From Phaeosaccion multiseriatum (lineage: Eukaryota; Ochrophyta, other classes): DNA of 64,000 bases. Position numbers and translations under genes: made by a program. The notes under the pieces were generated by a model. It saw only the letters and a program-made list of their open reading frames with translations, was not told the origin of the DNA and searched no databases. The stretch lies in NCBI GenBank assembly GCA_965112735.1, contig OZ218950.1:1612001-1676000 (forward strand), in the 5' to 3' direction. Of this stretch, positions 10,601-21,487 are shown piece after piece; positions within the stretch are counted from its first letter, which is position 1, and each line of letters begins with the position of its first letter.

Positions 10601-12621
10601 CACACATACCTCTCTCTCGCGCACACACTCACTCACCCTTTGCTACTGCATGCTGTGCGCCTCCTCCGCACGTCTACTCGGAACCCCCCCCCCCCCAATC
10701 TGCAGGAGAATCTCCTTGTGGACGGAAGAGGACACCTCAAGCTCGTGGACTTTGGCTTTGCGAAGGTCCTACCAGAAGGAGCGGTAACTTACTCCATGTT
10801 CGGGACACCAGAGGTAAAGGACAATTCATTGACATATAGGAGAGCAACCTCAATACTACTATTATTACGTACGTGTGTGTGTGTGTAAAGGAGGGAGAGA
10901 GAGGGGGGGGGGGGGGATAGACATACCCATACCCCTTCAACTCTATACCCCATACCCCATATGACACACTCTATGCAGACCTTACACTCCTCTCCCTCTC
11001 CCTCTCCCTCTCCCTCTCCCTCCCCCTCCCCCTCCCCCTCCCTTGTTACGATCGATGCAGTACGTGGCGCCGGAGCTTCTGACGAGCACGGGGCACGGAC
11101 ATATGGTGGATTGGTGGGCATTCGGCATACTTCTCTTCGAAATGTTCACTGGAGTCACACCTTTCGCCTCTGCGGACGTCAACGCCATGTACGTGTAGTG
11201 GGGTGTACTCTCTTCGCTTCTCTTCGCTTCTCTTCGCTTCTCTTCTCCTCTCCTCTCCTTTCCTCTCCTTTCCTCTTCTCTTCGCTTCTCTTCTCCTCTC
11301 CTCTCCTTTCCTCTCCTTTCCTCTTCTCTTCGCTTCTCTTCTCCTCTCCTCTCCTTTCCTCTCCTTTCCTCTCCTCTCCTCTCCTCTCCTCTCCTCTCCT
11401 CTCCTCTCCTCTCCTCTCCTCTCCTCTCCTCTCCTCTCCTCTCCTCTCCTCTCCTCTCCTCTCCTCTCCTCTCCTCTCCTCTCCTCTCCTCTCCTCTCCT
11501 CTCCTCTCCTCTCCTCTCCTTGCCTCTCCTTTGCTCTCCTGTCCTCTCCCCTCCTATCCTCTCCTCTCCCTCATCTCCTCTCGCTCATCTCCTCTGCCCT
11601 CCTCTCCCCTCCCATCCTCTCCTCTCCGGTCCTCTCTGGCACATTCACTCACTCACTCACTCACTCTCTCTCTCTGTCTCTCTTGCTCTCTCTCCTTCTC
11701 TCTCTCCCCATCTCTCCCTCCCCCCGCCCTCGCTCCCCTATCTCTTTTCTCTCTTCCTCTCTCTCTCCCCCCCTCCCTCTCTACGTGACCAGGTACGATG
11801 CCATAATGTGGGATGAAGTGGACTTTCCGGACAACATCCCTGCTCCTGCCCGCTCCCTCATCAAGGGCCTACTTGCAAAGAAACATAACAAGAGACTCGG
11901 GTCTAAGCGGAAGGGGGGCATCCAGGGCATCAAGGTGTGTATGTGCGTGCGTGGGTGCGTGCGTGTGTTCTGGAGAGCGTATCAACATGGTCGACATTGA
12001 TCGAGGTCGATGAACTGACATGTAAACCGAAATAGAAGCTTGCCTCCACCAAGCGCTTGCTTTCTGTCCGACTGTGTGAGGTTTGACTCGTCTCTCACGC
12101 CACCCCCTAACCTTCCTACTCTCTGTTTATTCTGAAACGCCCGCTCTCGCGTGGGCCTCTCAGTAGCGCTCCACACACTAAGCTTGAGTTTCAAGTCGTG
12201 AGTTTGCTAACCCTATCCATCCCTCTCTCCCCTCTCCGCCCTTCGCCCTCTCCGCTCTCCGCCCTCCCTCCGCCCACCCACCCACCCACCCACCTCTCCC
12301 TCTCCTCTCTTCCCTACTTTCCTCTCTATCCCATCCACCCCCCTCTCCTCCTCTTCCCCTAAACAGAGCCATCCATGGTTCTCCAGCGTCCGTTGGGACA
12401 GGGTAGAGGCTCGCAAAGTAAGGGCACCCGAAGCGATGCTTAACATGGTGGGTTGTATCGATGATGACATCAGCGCCGACGCTCAGGAGCAATGGGATGA
12501 CGCATTGTTCGAGCCCTGCCAGGACGCGATTGACATCGAGGAGGAGGACATGCTGACGGAGCCCTTCGATTGGAAGACGGAGCAGTCGGGATTGTTGGAG
12601 GACCCCTTCAGAAACTTTTGA
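7672..12621 (+). CDS. AGC-family serine/threonine protein kinase (PKA/PKG-like)
   Basis: Exons: 7672-9477, 10058-10151, 10300-10484, 10706-10813, 11061-11188, 11793-11934, 12367-12621; about 905 residues. The first roughly 560 residues are disordered and rich in Arg, Ser and Glu, with basophilic sites such as [13 protein letters not shown] and RRRGST. The kinase domain follows: glycine loop GMGGYGLV (near 572), ATP-binding Lys in WAIKSM, HRDMKMEN (catalytic Asp), DFG in LVDFGFAK, and VAPE in place of APE. The protein ends exactly in DPFRNF; a C-terminal FxxF is the hydrophobic motif of PKA-type AGC kinases, which in known members docks into the N-lobe or recruits PDK1. No cyclic-nucleotide-binding domain is present, so it resembles a catalytic subunit with a long regulatory tail. 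Intron 1 is an almost pure purine repeat and intron 5 a pentanucleotide repeat. The start codon could also be 7531. Confidence 0.9.
9478..9955 (+). repeat. Polypurine GGGA/GGAA repeat filling kinase intron 1
   Basis: About 470 bp of near-perfect GGGGA, GGGA and GGAA tandem units start exactly at the splice donor after the catalytic-lysine exon. Nearly every base on the + strand is a purine. Confidence 0.95.
11205..11640 (+). repeat. (CTCTC)n pentanucleotide array in kinase intron 5
   Basis: Three roughly 60-bp higher-order copies containing TTCGCTTCTCTTCTCC are followed by about 160 bp of pure CCTCT repeat, then decaying variants. It lies between the APE exon and the next kinase exon (intron 11189-11792). 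Confidence 0.95.
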
Positions 12622-13039
12622 GAATTGACTTTCGGTTGATTGACTGATTGACTGATTGGTCGATAGGTCGTCTGAAGCTTCGAAATAGCCGAAGGTCAGA
12701 GGAGGGTAGGGGTACGGAGGTGGGAAGCAAGGGTTAATGTTGACAACTGCATCGACGAGACCGTGGTGAGGGCAATCAGGAGAGACCATTCGCGACCGGT
12801 GCCTCGCCGCGTGCAGTACATACATCCTTTGCGCTCTCCTCTCCCCTCCGCTGGTGGCCGCATCTTCATCCATGCTTCGTTTCACTTGTGTAGTATTTTA
12901 ATTATATTTGTATTAATTCTTACTCTCCCTTGTCTGTCTATCTGTCAGATGTCTCTCTTCTTATCTCGTTCTGTCTCTCCCTCCCCACCTCTCTCGTTTT
13001 CCTACTACTCTTCGATGCTGCCCAGAGTCCGCAGAGCAA
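12622..13039. other. Convergent intergenic region
   Basis: This is 3' flanking DNA between the kinase and membrane-protein stop codons. There is a TGATTGACTGATTGACTGATTGG direct repeat near 12635 and a pyrimidine-rich stretch; no gene is seen. Confidence 0.6.
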
Positions 13040-15179
13040 TCAACAGCTAGCGCGAGTAAAGTCAAGTTTCCCCTCCTCCTTTTGGGGCACCTTGCCAACG
13101 GGTTCACTCTTGTCATGGAGTGTGATGTCAGTAAAGTGATGCTTCACAATCCCCTCATCATCACCATCATTGTCTTCGCGTGTGCGTCGCTCTTCGTACT
13201 CTCCTCCTCCTCGCTCAACAAGCTCAGTGAGTTGTTGTTGCTGCTGGTGATGAGAACCAGCAATGACGGAGGAGGACGAAGCAGGTGCGTAGAGAAAGAC
13301 GAGCACCAACATAAAGGAGTTGAGCAAACCATTTGTGAGAGCGAATGACAAGCTGCCGAAGTGGAAGGGCATATAGGCTTCGATGAAGAGAGCCCTGAAG
13401 ATCACGGCGCATGTGATGAGAGCGAGGAGCCACACCCCCTTGAGGGCCGCGCTGACGTGAGCGATTGCTACCCCTGACCGCACGGCAGCCATGGCCAGCC
13501 ACACGAGGAAGAGGGCGGCGAAGAAGCCCAGCGAGATCTGTGAGTGGGTGAGCGACCAATACGGCAAGCAAGGGAACGAAGAGAAGAGGAAGAGGTACGG
13601 AGGGAGATAGATGAGTGGAGGAGAGTGCAAGGGGTAGCGAGGAGGTGAAGTGGCGTAGCGTGACGGGAGCGGAGCAGGAGGGTAGTAGGAGCACAGGAGG
13701 AAAGTAGCAGGAGGGTAGTAGGAGCACAGGAGGAAAGTAGCAGGAGGGGAGGGGGCGAGAAGAGGGTAGCGAGAGGGTAGGAGAGGGCAGGAGACAAGGA
13801 CGAGAGGAGGGGAGAGTAGAGTAGAGAAGAGAAGACGAAGAGGAGAGACAGGAGGAGAGAGGAGAGGAGAGGAGCGGAGAGGAGAGAAGAGCAGACCCCC
13901 TACTTCCTCCTACCTGTCCCTAGCTACTACACCTCTCTTACCTCGCTCGCCTTGGCCCCATTGGAGCTCTCCTGAGAGAGGTCACGCTTCTCATAGAGGA
14001 TGGAAAAGGTCTCAATATGGGACACGAAGATGCAAAACGCCAACGTCTTGCTCAGGTATCCGCGGTAGGGGTGGGGGGCGTTGTGGGTGCGGGAGGAGCT
14101 GATGGCTTCGAAGAGATGGAGGCAGTACAGCAGGAGGAGGCAGAGGAAGGCCGAGACCAAGATTATGTGCAGAGTAGCGTAGCCCTTGTGATCGGAGCGG
14201 AAGATCTGTATAGAGTATAGAGTTTAGAGGAAAGAGAGGGAGGAAGCAACAAAAGGCGGATGGTCAAGGCATGGCGATAGCACACAGCCACACAGCCAGT
14301 CAATAGAGTTGGCATCAAGCGAATGAGCGAAGCTAACATGGGGACGGGAGGGGGGGGTATAGTCAGGCAGGCGGCGGGTGGGTGGGCGGGGCAAGCGCCT
14401 GAGCTTTGACTTGGGAGCGTTGTTGGCGGTAGGAAATGTGCTAGGCTGGGCTGGCAAAAGGAAGTTTCCAGTTTCCCTGCTGCACGGCCTCGCCTCATCT
14501 CGTCTCCTCTCGAACTCTCGCCTTCTTCTCGCTCCTTCTGCTGCTGCCATCCTTCCGTCACAACAGCGCCGACGGACAACGATATACTGACACGACGACA
14601 CACTTGCCTCTAGAGCATACAGGGGATTGTTGAAGAGCAGGAGCGCGGGCAGCAAGACGCATACCCAGCGCTGTTGCTTGGAGAGACTGATGTTCCACTC
14701 TCGTCCGTCCTGTCCCTCCTCCTGCTGCTTGTCTGCGCGCTTCAAGACTGAAGTGAAGAAGCCGAGGCGGGGGTGGAGCATGGCCACGAGTGTTACAAAG
14801 CAAAGACTCATGTACCACGCCATAAGGTGCCAGCTCCACTCCTCCATCACGTGCAGAGCGTCGAACTCGTGCTCCCAGCCGTCGCGAATGGGCCCTCGGA
14901 GGCCACTCACGCCTTGGGATAGTAGATGGAATGGGTGAGGTGTGGTGAGGGGGGGCGAGGGGGGTGGGAGACAACGGTGGCATGGCAGGCGGGGCGACAA
15001 GACGAAAGGCAAGGCAAGGGAAGATAGGAGGTAGTCAGTCGAGCGAGAGCCAAGCAAAGAAGCGCACAAGCAGCAAGGTGACGAGTGGGGGGGGGGGAGA
15101 GCGTACGCGAGAGACTGGCAATGAGACAGATGCTTGGATTGCCTGGCGCATATCAGCGCCAGCCAGCCGCGTACGCGCG

Positions 15180-15246
<67 letters not shown>

Positions 15247-15988
15247 TCAACAGCAGTGATTCCGTCCTCCTCCATGAGGCGCTGGAGTGGGGAGGACACA
15301 GTGATACGGTAGTAGTAGTGCGTAAAGTCCAGGTGGTGCTGACTCTCCAGGGTCTGCCACGAGCACCACTGTTTTCCCTTCCAGCATGTAACGGCACCAT
15401 CCACTTGTACACTCTCGTTGATGGGAGTGCAGTCAAAGCCCTCGTCTTCGCTGCCGAAGGGGCAGTCGAAGCACCCGTTGGGGCACAGACGGGTGGTAGC
15501 CAGGTCGCTGTTGCTGCCCCATGTGGAGATGGTGTAGGTGTTAGTGAAGTGGATCTCGCTGCCCTCGAAGAAGGAGGAGGCGGCGTTGTTCATACGGGTC
15601 TTGGTGTAGAGGACTTGGTGCCACTTGGTTACGCCCGACATAAGGAACTCCGCCTCAACGCTTGGCCCTGTCTCCACCCCCGTGGCAAGGGTGCTATCCA
15701 AATTGATCACCTTCGTTCGTTGATGTGTTGGGATGTGGAAATCACGTGGGAAAATAAAGCAGAACAGCGGAGGCGGAGTCGGTTCGCGTTGCCCGTCTGC
15801 CCACTCGTATATCATTGCCGCACCTGGGGGCCTGTCGCCCCGACGACGAGCCACAGCAGCGCGGAGAGCAAGTAGGCGAGGAGCACCGTCTTCGTGCCCT
15901 CAAACTTGTTGAATGGGGCGTATTCGATGCGAGAAGGTATCTCAAGCTTATCTTCCTTGATGGTCCGCGAACCGAGCCGTCCTGACAT
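13040..15988 (-). CDS. Seven-transmembrane protein of Wntless/TMEM181-like type
   Basis: Exons (minus): 15824-15988, 15245-15710, 14608-14912, 13942-14205, 13040-13537; about 565 residues. An N-terminal membrane segment (VLLAYLLSALLWLVVG) is followed by a roughly 170-residue exoplasmic domain with a Cys cluster (LCPNGCFDCPFG, DCTPINESV, CWKGKQWCSW). Several membrane helices then follow (HLMAWYMSLCFVTLVAML, WVCVLLPALLLF, LHIILVSAFLCLLLLYCLHL, GFFAALFLVWLAMAAV, GVWLLALITCAVIF, LLNSFMLVLVFLYAP). A single anchor, luminal domain, then a helical bundle ending in a charged cytosolic tail matches the Wntless/GOST architecture; I infer a Golgi or endomembrane sorting role. Intron 3 appears to use a GC donor (GAG/gcaagt at 14608). 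A second, inverted copy of exon 5 and its preceding intron lies at 17325-17507. Subfamily assignment is tentative. Confidence 0.75.
15182..15244 (+). repeat. (CA)n microsatellite in 7TM gene intron 2
   Basis: About 31 uninterrupted AC units abut the splice donor of exon 2 on the minus strand. The first intronic bases are therefore GTGTGTGT. Confidence 0.95.
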
Positions 15989-16128
15989 GATCGCCGCCGG
16001 GTGCCGCGCTTGCTTGTGTGATCAGCTGTGTGTGATTGTTCTGATTCAAGCTGCACGACGCTTCTTGATTCGGCCTTGTTGGGGCGTGTGTGTGACGCAG
16101 GGCGGGACAAGGAGACAGTACCTAGAGT

Positions 16129-16131
<3 letters not shown>

Positions 16132-16205
<74 letters not shown>

Positions 16206-16320
16206 GAAAGAGAAAGAAAGAGAACGAGAAAGAGAGAGAGAGGGGGGGGGGGGGGAGAGAGAGAGGGGGAGAGAGTGTGTGTGTGAGAGAGAGAGATGAG
16301 TGAGAGAGAGGAGAGGAGAG
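16132..16320 (+). repeat. (GA)n microsatellite upstream of the 7TM gene
   Basis: About 60 bp of pure GA are followed by interrupted GA, G-run and GT units. The tract lies roughly 145 bp upstream of the 7TM start codon. Confidence 0.9.
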
Positions 16321-17324
16321 GAACTTCTAGCGCTAGCTAACATGGCGTCAAGTTTCGCTGCTGCTTATCGCGGGAATAGCCTCCGAGCCGAGCAATCAAG
16401 CACCATCCGGCAAGCCCAAAGGCCAAGAGCAAGCGCGGCTAGCGATCATAACCCACCTCGGTGTTAAGAACGGTAGTACTATACCTCTGTGCTCTGCCTC
16501 CCCCGAAAAAAATGGCATAAAATTAGCGCGAACATGGCGGGCCATCTGTGAATCACATACATACACACACGCGCGCACTAGCCACACCTAAGCCAACACA
16601 GGATGCAGTCTTAGTCCTTCTTCCCCTCTCGGCTTCTCTGTGATAGTACCCAAGAAGATCATTGGGAAGTCGTCTGTAGCCAGTGGTCCTCCCTCCCCCT
16701 CTCCCTCTCCCTCTCCCTCTCCCTCGTTCTCTACTTCTACGCTGAACCCTTGTGTAGCTAGGTATGGTCAGAGAGGACCCGAAAGGGGGAACACGATACA
16801 AGAAGAGCGTGGTGGGGGAGGTTCTCCCGTAACTGCGTCAATCAAGCGAACTTTCTTAGGTAGGTAGTATTTCTTGTGGAGGGAGGATTAACGAAAATAA
16901 GTAACTGGAGCGGCTATATTCACACACTTCCCAGATACCCGGCACCACGAAAGCCCTCACAGCTTCCGCTCCGACATGCCCCTCCTCGACGGGATGGCAC
17001 TGAACGGCAGGAGTGCCCAAGGACGAGGTTCCTGGTGCTCGCACCGCCGAGGAGCATCCAGGCTGTGACGTGCCGGCGGACCTCGACTCCCAGCCGAAGA
17101 CGCAGCGCCCACTCTACCAAGCCATCAGCAGTCGGCGTAGGGCATTGGTTTGATTTGCGCCTCCCACGCGTAGTGCATGCCTTGCTGGAGCACAAGGTGT
17201 GCACAACGATCAAGTACTTACTGTGTACCCCTCCTGCATCCCCTCTTGAACTTGGAGTCCCAGTCGGGTATGAAAGGGTCAGGCTGGCTCTCTTCGCGTT
17301 TCCGCTACCCTCCAACCCCCTTCA
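16321..17324. other. Gene-poor spacer upstream of the 7TM gene
   Basis: Open frames here are short or lack an ATG start and show no recognisable domain. A (CTCCCT)n stretch lies near 16690-16725. The segment 16910-17320 is GC-rich and open on both strands for 100-200 codons, but I recognise nothing in it. It could be further, more decayed, parts of the inverted duplicate that follows. Confidence 0.4.
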
Positions 17325-17507
17325 CTCATATCCCTCCCACCTCTTCCTCTTCTCTTCATTCCGTTGCTTGCCGTGTAGGCTGGTTGCTCACCCCAGCCTA
17401 CAGTTCCCGCTTGGCGTGTTTGCCGCCCTCTTCCTCGCGTGGCTGGCCGTGCGGTCAGCCGTCGTAATCGCACGCCTCAGCGCGGCCATCAAGGGGGCTC
17501 CTCCCTC
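17325..17507 (+). pseudogene. Inverted partial copy of the 7TM gene (intron 4 end plus exon 5 start)
   Basis: The + strand reads PLGVFAALFLAWLAVRSAVV and then IARLSAAIKG, closely matching GFFAALFLVWLAMAAVRSGV and AIAHVSAALKG encoded on the minus strand at 13430-13537. The match extends upstream into the intron (CACCTCTTCCTCTTCTCTTC here, TACCTCTTCCTCTTCTCTTC in the gene), so DNA was copied, not a spliced message. A six-base deletion removes two residues and a five-base deletion near the end breaks the frame. No start, stop or other exons are recognisable. It is a non-functional inverted duplication about 3.8 kb from its source. Confidence 0.8.
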
Positions 17508-17827
17508 AAAGCCCTTCCTCCTCGTCTCTGGTCCCTGCTTCCAAAATTGGTTCTGTTTTCTGTGTGGTACACCTCTCAATTCAGTTCGGGCGCGCCAAGT
17601 AAGCAAGTAGGGGTGCCTGAGGTACCTTCTTGCTCAATGCTCAGCACCAAGTCAACGAATGAATACGTGCTGAGCCTCAGGAGGTCTTCTCGCGCCCCCC
17701 CCCCTGGCATTCCCCCCCTGGAGAGCCTGCAGGATTGACGGACCGACGTGCTCCACGCACGCACACACACGAGCAGGCTGCCACCCTGGTCTGCTTTTCA
17801 TTTTGCCGTGGCGATCACTCCGAGCGC

Positions 17828-18723
17828 TTACTTCTTTTTCCTGCTGTTGTGTCCATCTTCGCTGCTGCTGGACGCTGCTTTCCGACTGAGGGTCAGAACT
17901 GCAACCATACACACGTAGGTAGAGAGACACACGAGGCACACGTCTCCGAGCTTCACCACGAGAATGTAGGCAAGGAAGACGGCCGCGAGCTTGGGTCGAG
18001 GGGGGTGGGAGGAGGAGACCAGGGGGAGAGGAAGGCAAGGGAGGCAGGGTCAGACGGAGGAACATGCCTCCAAGGAAATCATGCACATCGACAGCGCTCC
18101 AGGGTGGTGGGCGCAGGACTTACAGAGCATGGGATGGAGAGCCAGTAGACGAGCTTAGCTCGAGTTCGATACCCAACGAAGGGAGGGAAGACGGGATGGG
18201 CCACCACCAGGGAGAAGTACACGATACCTGTACATCGTTGGCGTCGGGGACGCGGGGGGGGAGGGGGCACAGGAGACAGATAGGGAAACACCTGGTATGA
18301 GAGAAGAGGTCAGCCTCGTTGGAGGTGTAGCTGTGTGGTGGGTGGGATGTTCAAGGGGTTGGAGAGCTACCGAGTTAGTGAAGGGTGCGAAACGAGGGGA
18401 TGCACAGCCAGCTGCAAGCGAGAGAGTTTTCGTTGAGGGAAGGGTCTGAGCAGATCAGACGGCCACCACTTACCGAGAGCGGCATTGGCCACATCCAAAG
18501 GATGGCCTTTCTCCACCACACCAAGCCCACTCAGTAGGTGCCCATACTCGCTCAGGAAGACCTTGCTACAGGAGATGTAGGAGTTCACATCGCACGCCGC
18601 ACGATAGCCCGGCGTCTCGCTGGCTGCATGCTCCACGTAGAGGGCATACATTGACAGCATGAGCCCGGCGACGCCCACATACTGCAGCTTGCGGGCCGTG
18701 GACATGCCTCTGCGCTCTCCCAT
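17828..18723 (-). CDS. Vitamin K epoxide reductase (VKOR) family thiol oxidoreductase
   Basis: Exons (minus): 18474-18723, 18124-18227, 17828-17989; about 171 residues, close to the 160-175 of animal VKORC1. VKOR proteins pass electrons from reduced partner thiols to a quinone, supporting disulfide formation. All four redox cysteines are present: the loop pair in CDVNSYISC (Cys-x7-Cys) and the membrane active-site pair CLVC in GDVCLVCLSTYV. Membrane helices are visible in LQYVGVAGLMLSMYALYV, GIVYFSLVVAHPVF and LAAVFLAYILVV. The tail is Lys-rich (SRKKK). No thioredoxin domain is fused and no plastid-type leader is seen, so an ER location is the simplest reading. It is transcribed divergently from the gene starting at 18884. 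An upstream GTG-initiated extension is ignored in favour of ATG 18723. Confidence 0.9.
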
Positions 18724-18883
18724 GATGAACGTGGACCTGCTCCGTAGTGGTTGCTCCACTCAAACCTTTGTACTTTCCTACACTCAATTATTGCTATTAC
18801 TATTAGCAAAGTGTGATCCTTCTAAGGCCAGAAAAAAGCCAAAGATGAAGCGCAAGAGCGGGTAAGGGCATAGAGTGCGCTGC
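18724..18883. promoter_or_regulatory. Shared promoter region, VKOR and membrane-protein genes
   Basis: Only 160 bp separate the two divergent ATGs. An AT-rich core (CAATTATTGCTATTACTATT, about 18784-18803) sits near the middle. Confidence 0.5.
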
Positions 18884-20099
18884 ATGGCTCCAAACACTCG
18901 AAAGAAACGCGTGGAGGGAAGTGGTAACAGCGGCAGCGGCAAGAGCCTGACAGTCAGCGGTGGCAAAGGAAGCAAGGCGACCCCTCGCCATGGGAGCAAG
19001 AAAGACAGACAAACACACTTCTCAGGAAAGAATAGCAGTAGTAGCGGCGACAACAGCAGGGGCTGTAGCAGCAGCAGCAGCAGTGGTAGTAGTAGTAGGA
19101 GCCGCAGCAGGAAAGCGAGGTTGGTGACTCACGTCGAGTACTTCCTCTGGATCAACTCGATCACTCTGCTACTGGTACAGGCAATGGCTGTGTACCGAGG
19201 CTATCTGCTGGAGGTGTTTCCTCTGGTTTTTGCGGGAGGAGTAGTCTTACGGCGGCATGCTTCGACGGTGAGGCACAATAGTGCGGGCTGCTTCTGGCAG
19301 CTCCGCAACACGTGGGAAGCACTGGCCCTACTGCTGATACTGCTCGCCCGAGGAGGCGTGTGTGGCGTCGTGGCGTCCGTAGTCGCAAGCATGCCGATTC
19401 TAGTCTACCACTCTCTCGGGCTGGAGGAGAGAGTAGGCATTCGGCTCCGAGCTGGCGGTGCGGTAGAAATGCCCGCGCGGGTCGTGAGGGAGGGGCCCTT
19501 TGACTTGGGACAAATAGTGATGAGCATTGTGGGCAGCATTGCTAGTGCTGCAGGGGGGTCGAGAGGGGGCAGAGGAGGAGAGAGGTTGGGGGAGGCAACA
19601 ATAGGAGGAGGAGGTGGTGGTGGTGGAGGAGGAGGAGGAGCAGGAGGAGGGGGAGGAGAAGGCGGCTGGGGCGGCTGGGCGGCACAGCAGCTCTGGAGTG
19701 GTGCTCAGATGACGTCCACTAGTGCCAATGGTACGATTCGGAAGAAGGGCAAGAGGAGTGGTGGCGGTGGCCATCAACGAGGGGCATCGAAAGGGGCAGG
19801 GAAAGGGGGCTCGGGTGGCGGTGGAGCAGCCGCAGATGACAGTGAGGCGGGGGCGAAAGGTGACGGCTATCAACAAAGCCTGGACCTCTCCTTCCACTGC
19901 GAAGGGGAATGGCTGCTGGGAAGGGTGCTGGAGGTGGCCTTCTTCGTTGCCGCGATTCCCTTGTTGGAGACGTTGGTGGGGACGGGGCAGATTCACCTAA
20001 ACTACAGCAGGGTGCAGAGCGCTGGGCTGGTGGGGTATGGGGCGGTCTCGACGCTGCTGTTTGCGGCGCTGCGACTGCTGCTGGGTATGGATGACGAGC

Positions 20100-20133
<34 letters not shown>

Positions 20134-21487
20134 GGCACCCTCGCTTCCCACAGCACGTAGTAGCGGGGATACCAGTGACAACATCGACAACGGACACATT
20201 AGCGGCAGCAATAATAACCGCAGCAGCAGTAGTAGCAACGGCAACATCACGAGCACCAGCAGGGGCAGGGGTGGTGCGGACGGAACCTCAAGGCACGCTG
20301 GGACCCAATCGCCGGAGGAGGATACACTGAGAGAAGGGTTGGGGGGAGGAGGAGGAGGAGGAGGAGGAGGAGGAGCCACTGGTACTGCTGCCGCTGCGGA
20401 TGCGAGTACGGACACGGCGCGTGCGTATTGGCCGTGGGGGTTGCGCGGGGTGGAGGACGTGTATCGATGTCGAAGCCTTGACCCCCATGACAAAGCGTAC
20501 GGCAGGCTTGCCTTAGCCTTCGGTACGTGCATTTCGGCGGTGGAGGAGAAGAGGAGGGAAGAAGGGAATGGGAGTGTATATTGACTTATGGGAATCAACC
20601 TAAGAATTACGTAATTGTGTGTGTGTTGGGTGGGGTTGGGGGTTGCAGGAGGGGGGGGGGGGGGCGCTGTGGTGGAGTGCGGTCCTGTGTTTTCTTCCTT
20701 TGGGTGGCTTGGAGGGGTGGAGAGGTTTACGGATTGGTGGCTTCTTTCCCAGTGAGTCAACGCAAGAGCATGCGGGTGGGAGCGAGTGACAATCGAAAAG
20801 AGGAGGAGGAGGGTCATCGGTCTTCCCCCCCCCCTCCCCCCACGAAATGTCTTGCTCATCTGCTCTGTTCGTTTGTTGCGCTCTTTGCTTTTCCTCACCC
20901 TCTCTTTTGCGTTGCTTGTCCCCTTCCTTTCTTCCTTGCGTGCTTGCTTGCCCCCCCCGACACCCGACACCCGACTCACGGGGACCAACCCATACTCCCC
21001 CACCACACCCCAACCCACAACGATCACCCCCACCCCACATTACTCCAACACGCCCAACCCAACCCACGAACGGCACGACTCCAACGACCTCACTTCACTT
21101 CAAACATCTTCACTCCACTTCAATTATGACTTCACTTCAGGTATTTCGTCCTTCTATTTGGTACTCGTGGCAGCCCTCATTGCAGCCGTGTACTGGAGCG
21201 ATGACCACTGCTGGAGGTTCCTCCTGGCGTTGCTGTGGGTGGCGGTGGGTGGCCTCTTCGTCTTGCATGTAGGGGTTGGGGGAGTGGTGGAGGCTTGGGG
21301 CCAGCAAGAGCAGGTGGGAGCCGCCGTCAGTAGTGCTGCTGCTACTTCTACTGCTGCTGCTGCGGCGGCGGCGGCGGCTGCGGCTAGTACTGGTGCTCCT
21401 TCGCCCGATGGTAGTATTGCTGGTGGTGCTGCTTCGCCTTCTCCTGCGAGTAGCCCGGCGGCTGGCGAAGGCTTTGACCGCAAGTGA
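18884..21487 (+). CDS. Multi-span membrane protein of unknown function
   Basis: Two exons, 18884-20522 and 21141-21487, joined in phase 1; about 661 residues. The N-terminal 85 residues are basic and Ser/Gly-rich (GSGNSGSGKS, SRSRSRKAR). Hydrophobic segments follow: VEYFLWINSITLLLVQAMAV, LLEVFPLVFAGGVVL, ALALLLILLARGGVCGVVAS, LGRVLEVAFFVAAIPLLETL, GYGAVSTLLFAALRLLLG, FYLVLVAALIAAVYW and FLLALLWVAVGGLFVLHVGV, so roughly seven spans. Two long hydrophilic loops are dominated by Gly, Ser, Asn and a poly-Asp run encoded by (GAT)n near 20101. The C-terminus is Ala/Ser-rich. No catalytic motif is recognised; a tubulin- or lipid-related family cannot be excluded. The intron carries a dispersed CAACCTAAGAATTACGTA word. 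Confidence 0.75.
20581..20613 (+). repeat. Dispersed intronic word, copy 1 (CAACCTAAGAATTACGTA)
   Basis: The block begins TTGACTTATGGGAAT and continues into CAACCTAAGAATTACGTA, about 60 bp after the splice donor. Two other copies lie at 57114-57146 (inverted) and 62720-62760, also in introns. Confidence 0.85.

Noticed and set aside
16876-17610. A 244-codon + strand frame as an intact gene
   Set aside because: It begins without an ATG, and its only recognisable part is the inverted copy of an exon that belongs to the 7TM gene, including unspliced intron sequence and a frame-breaking deletion.
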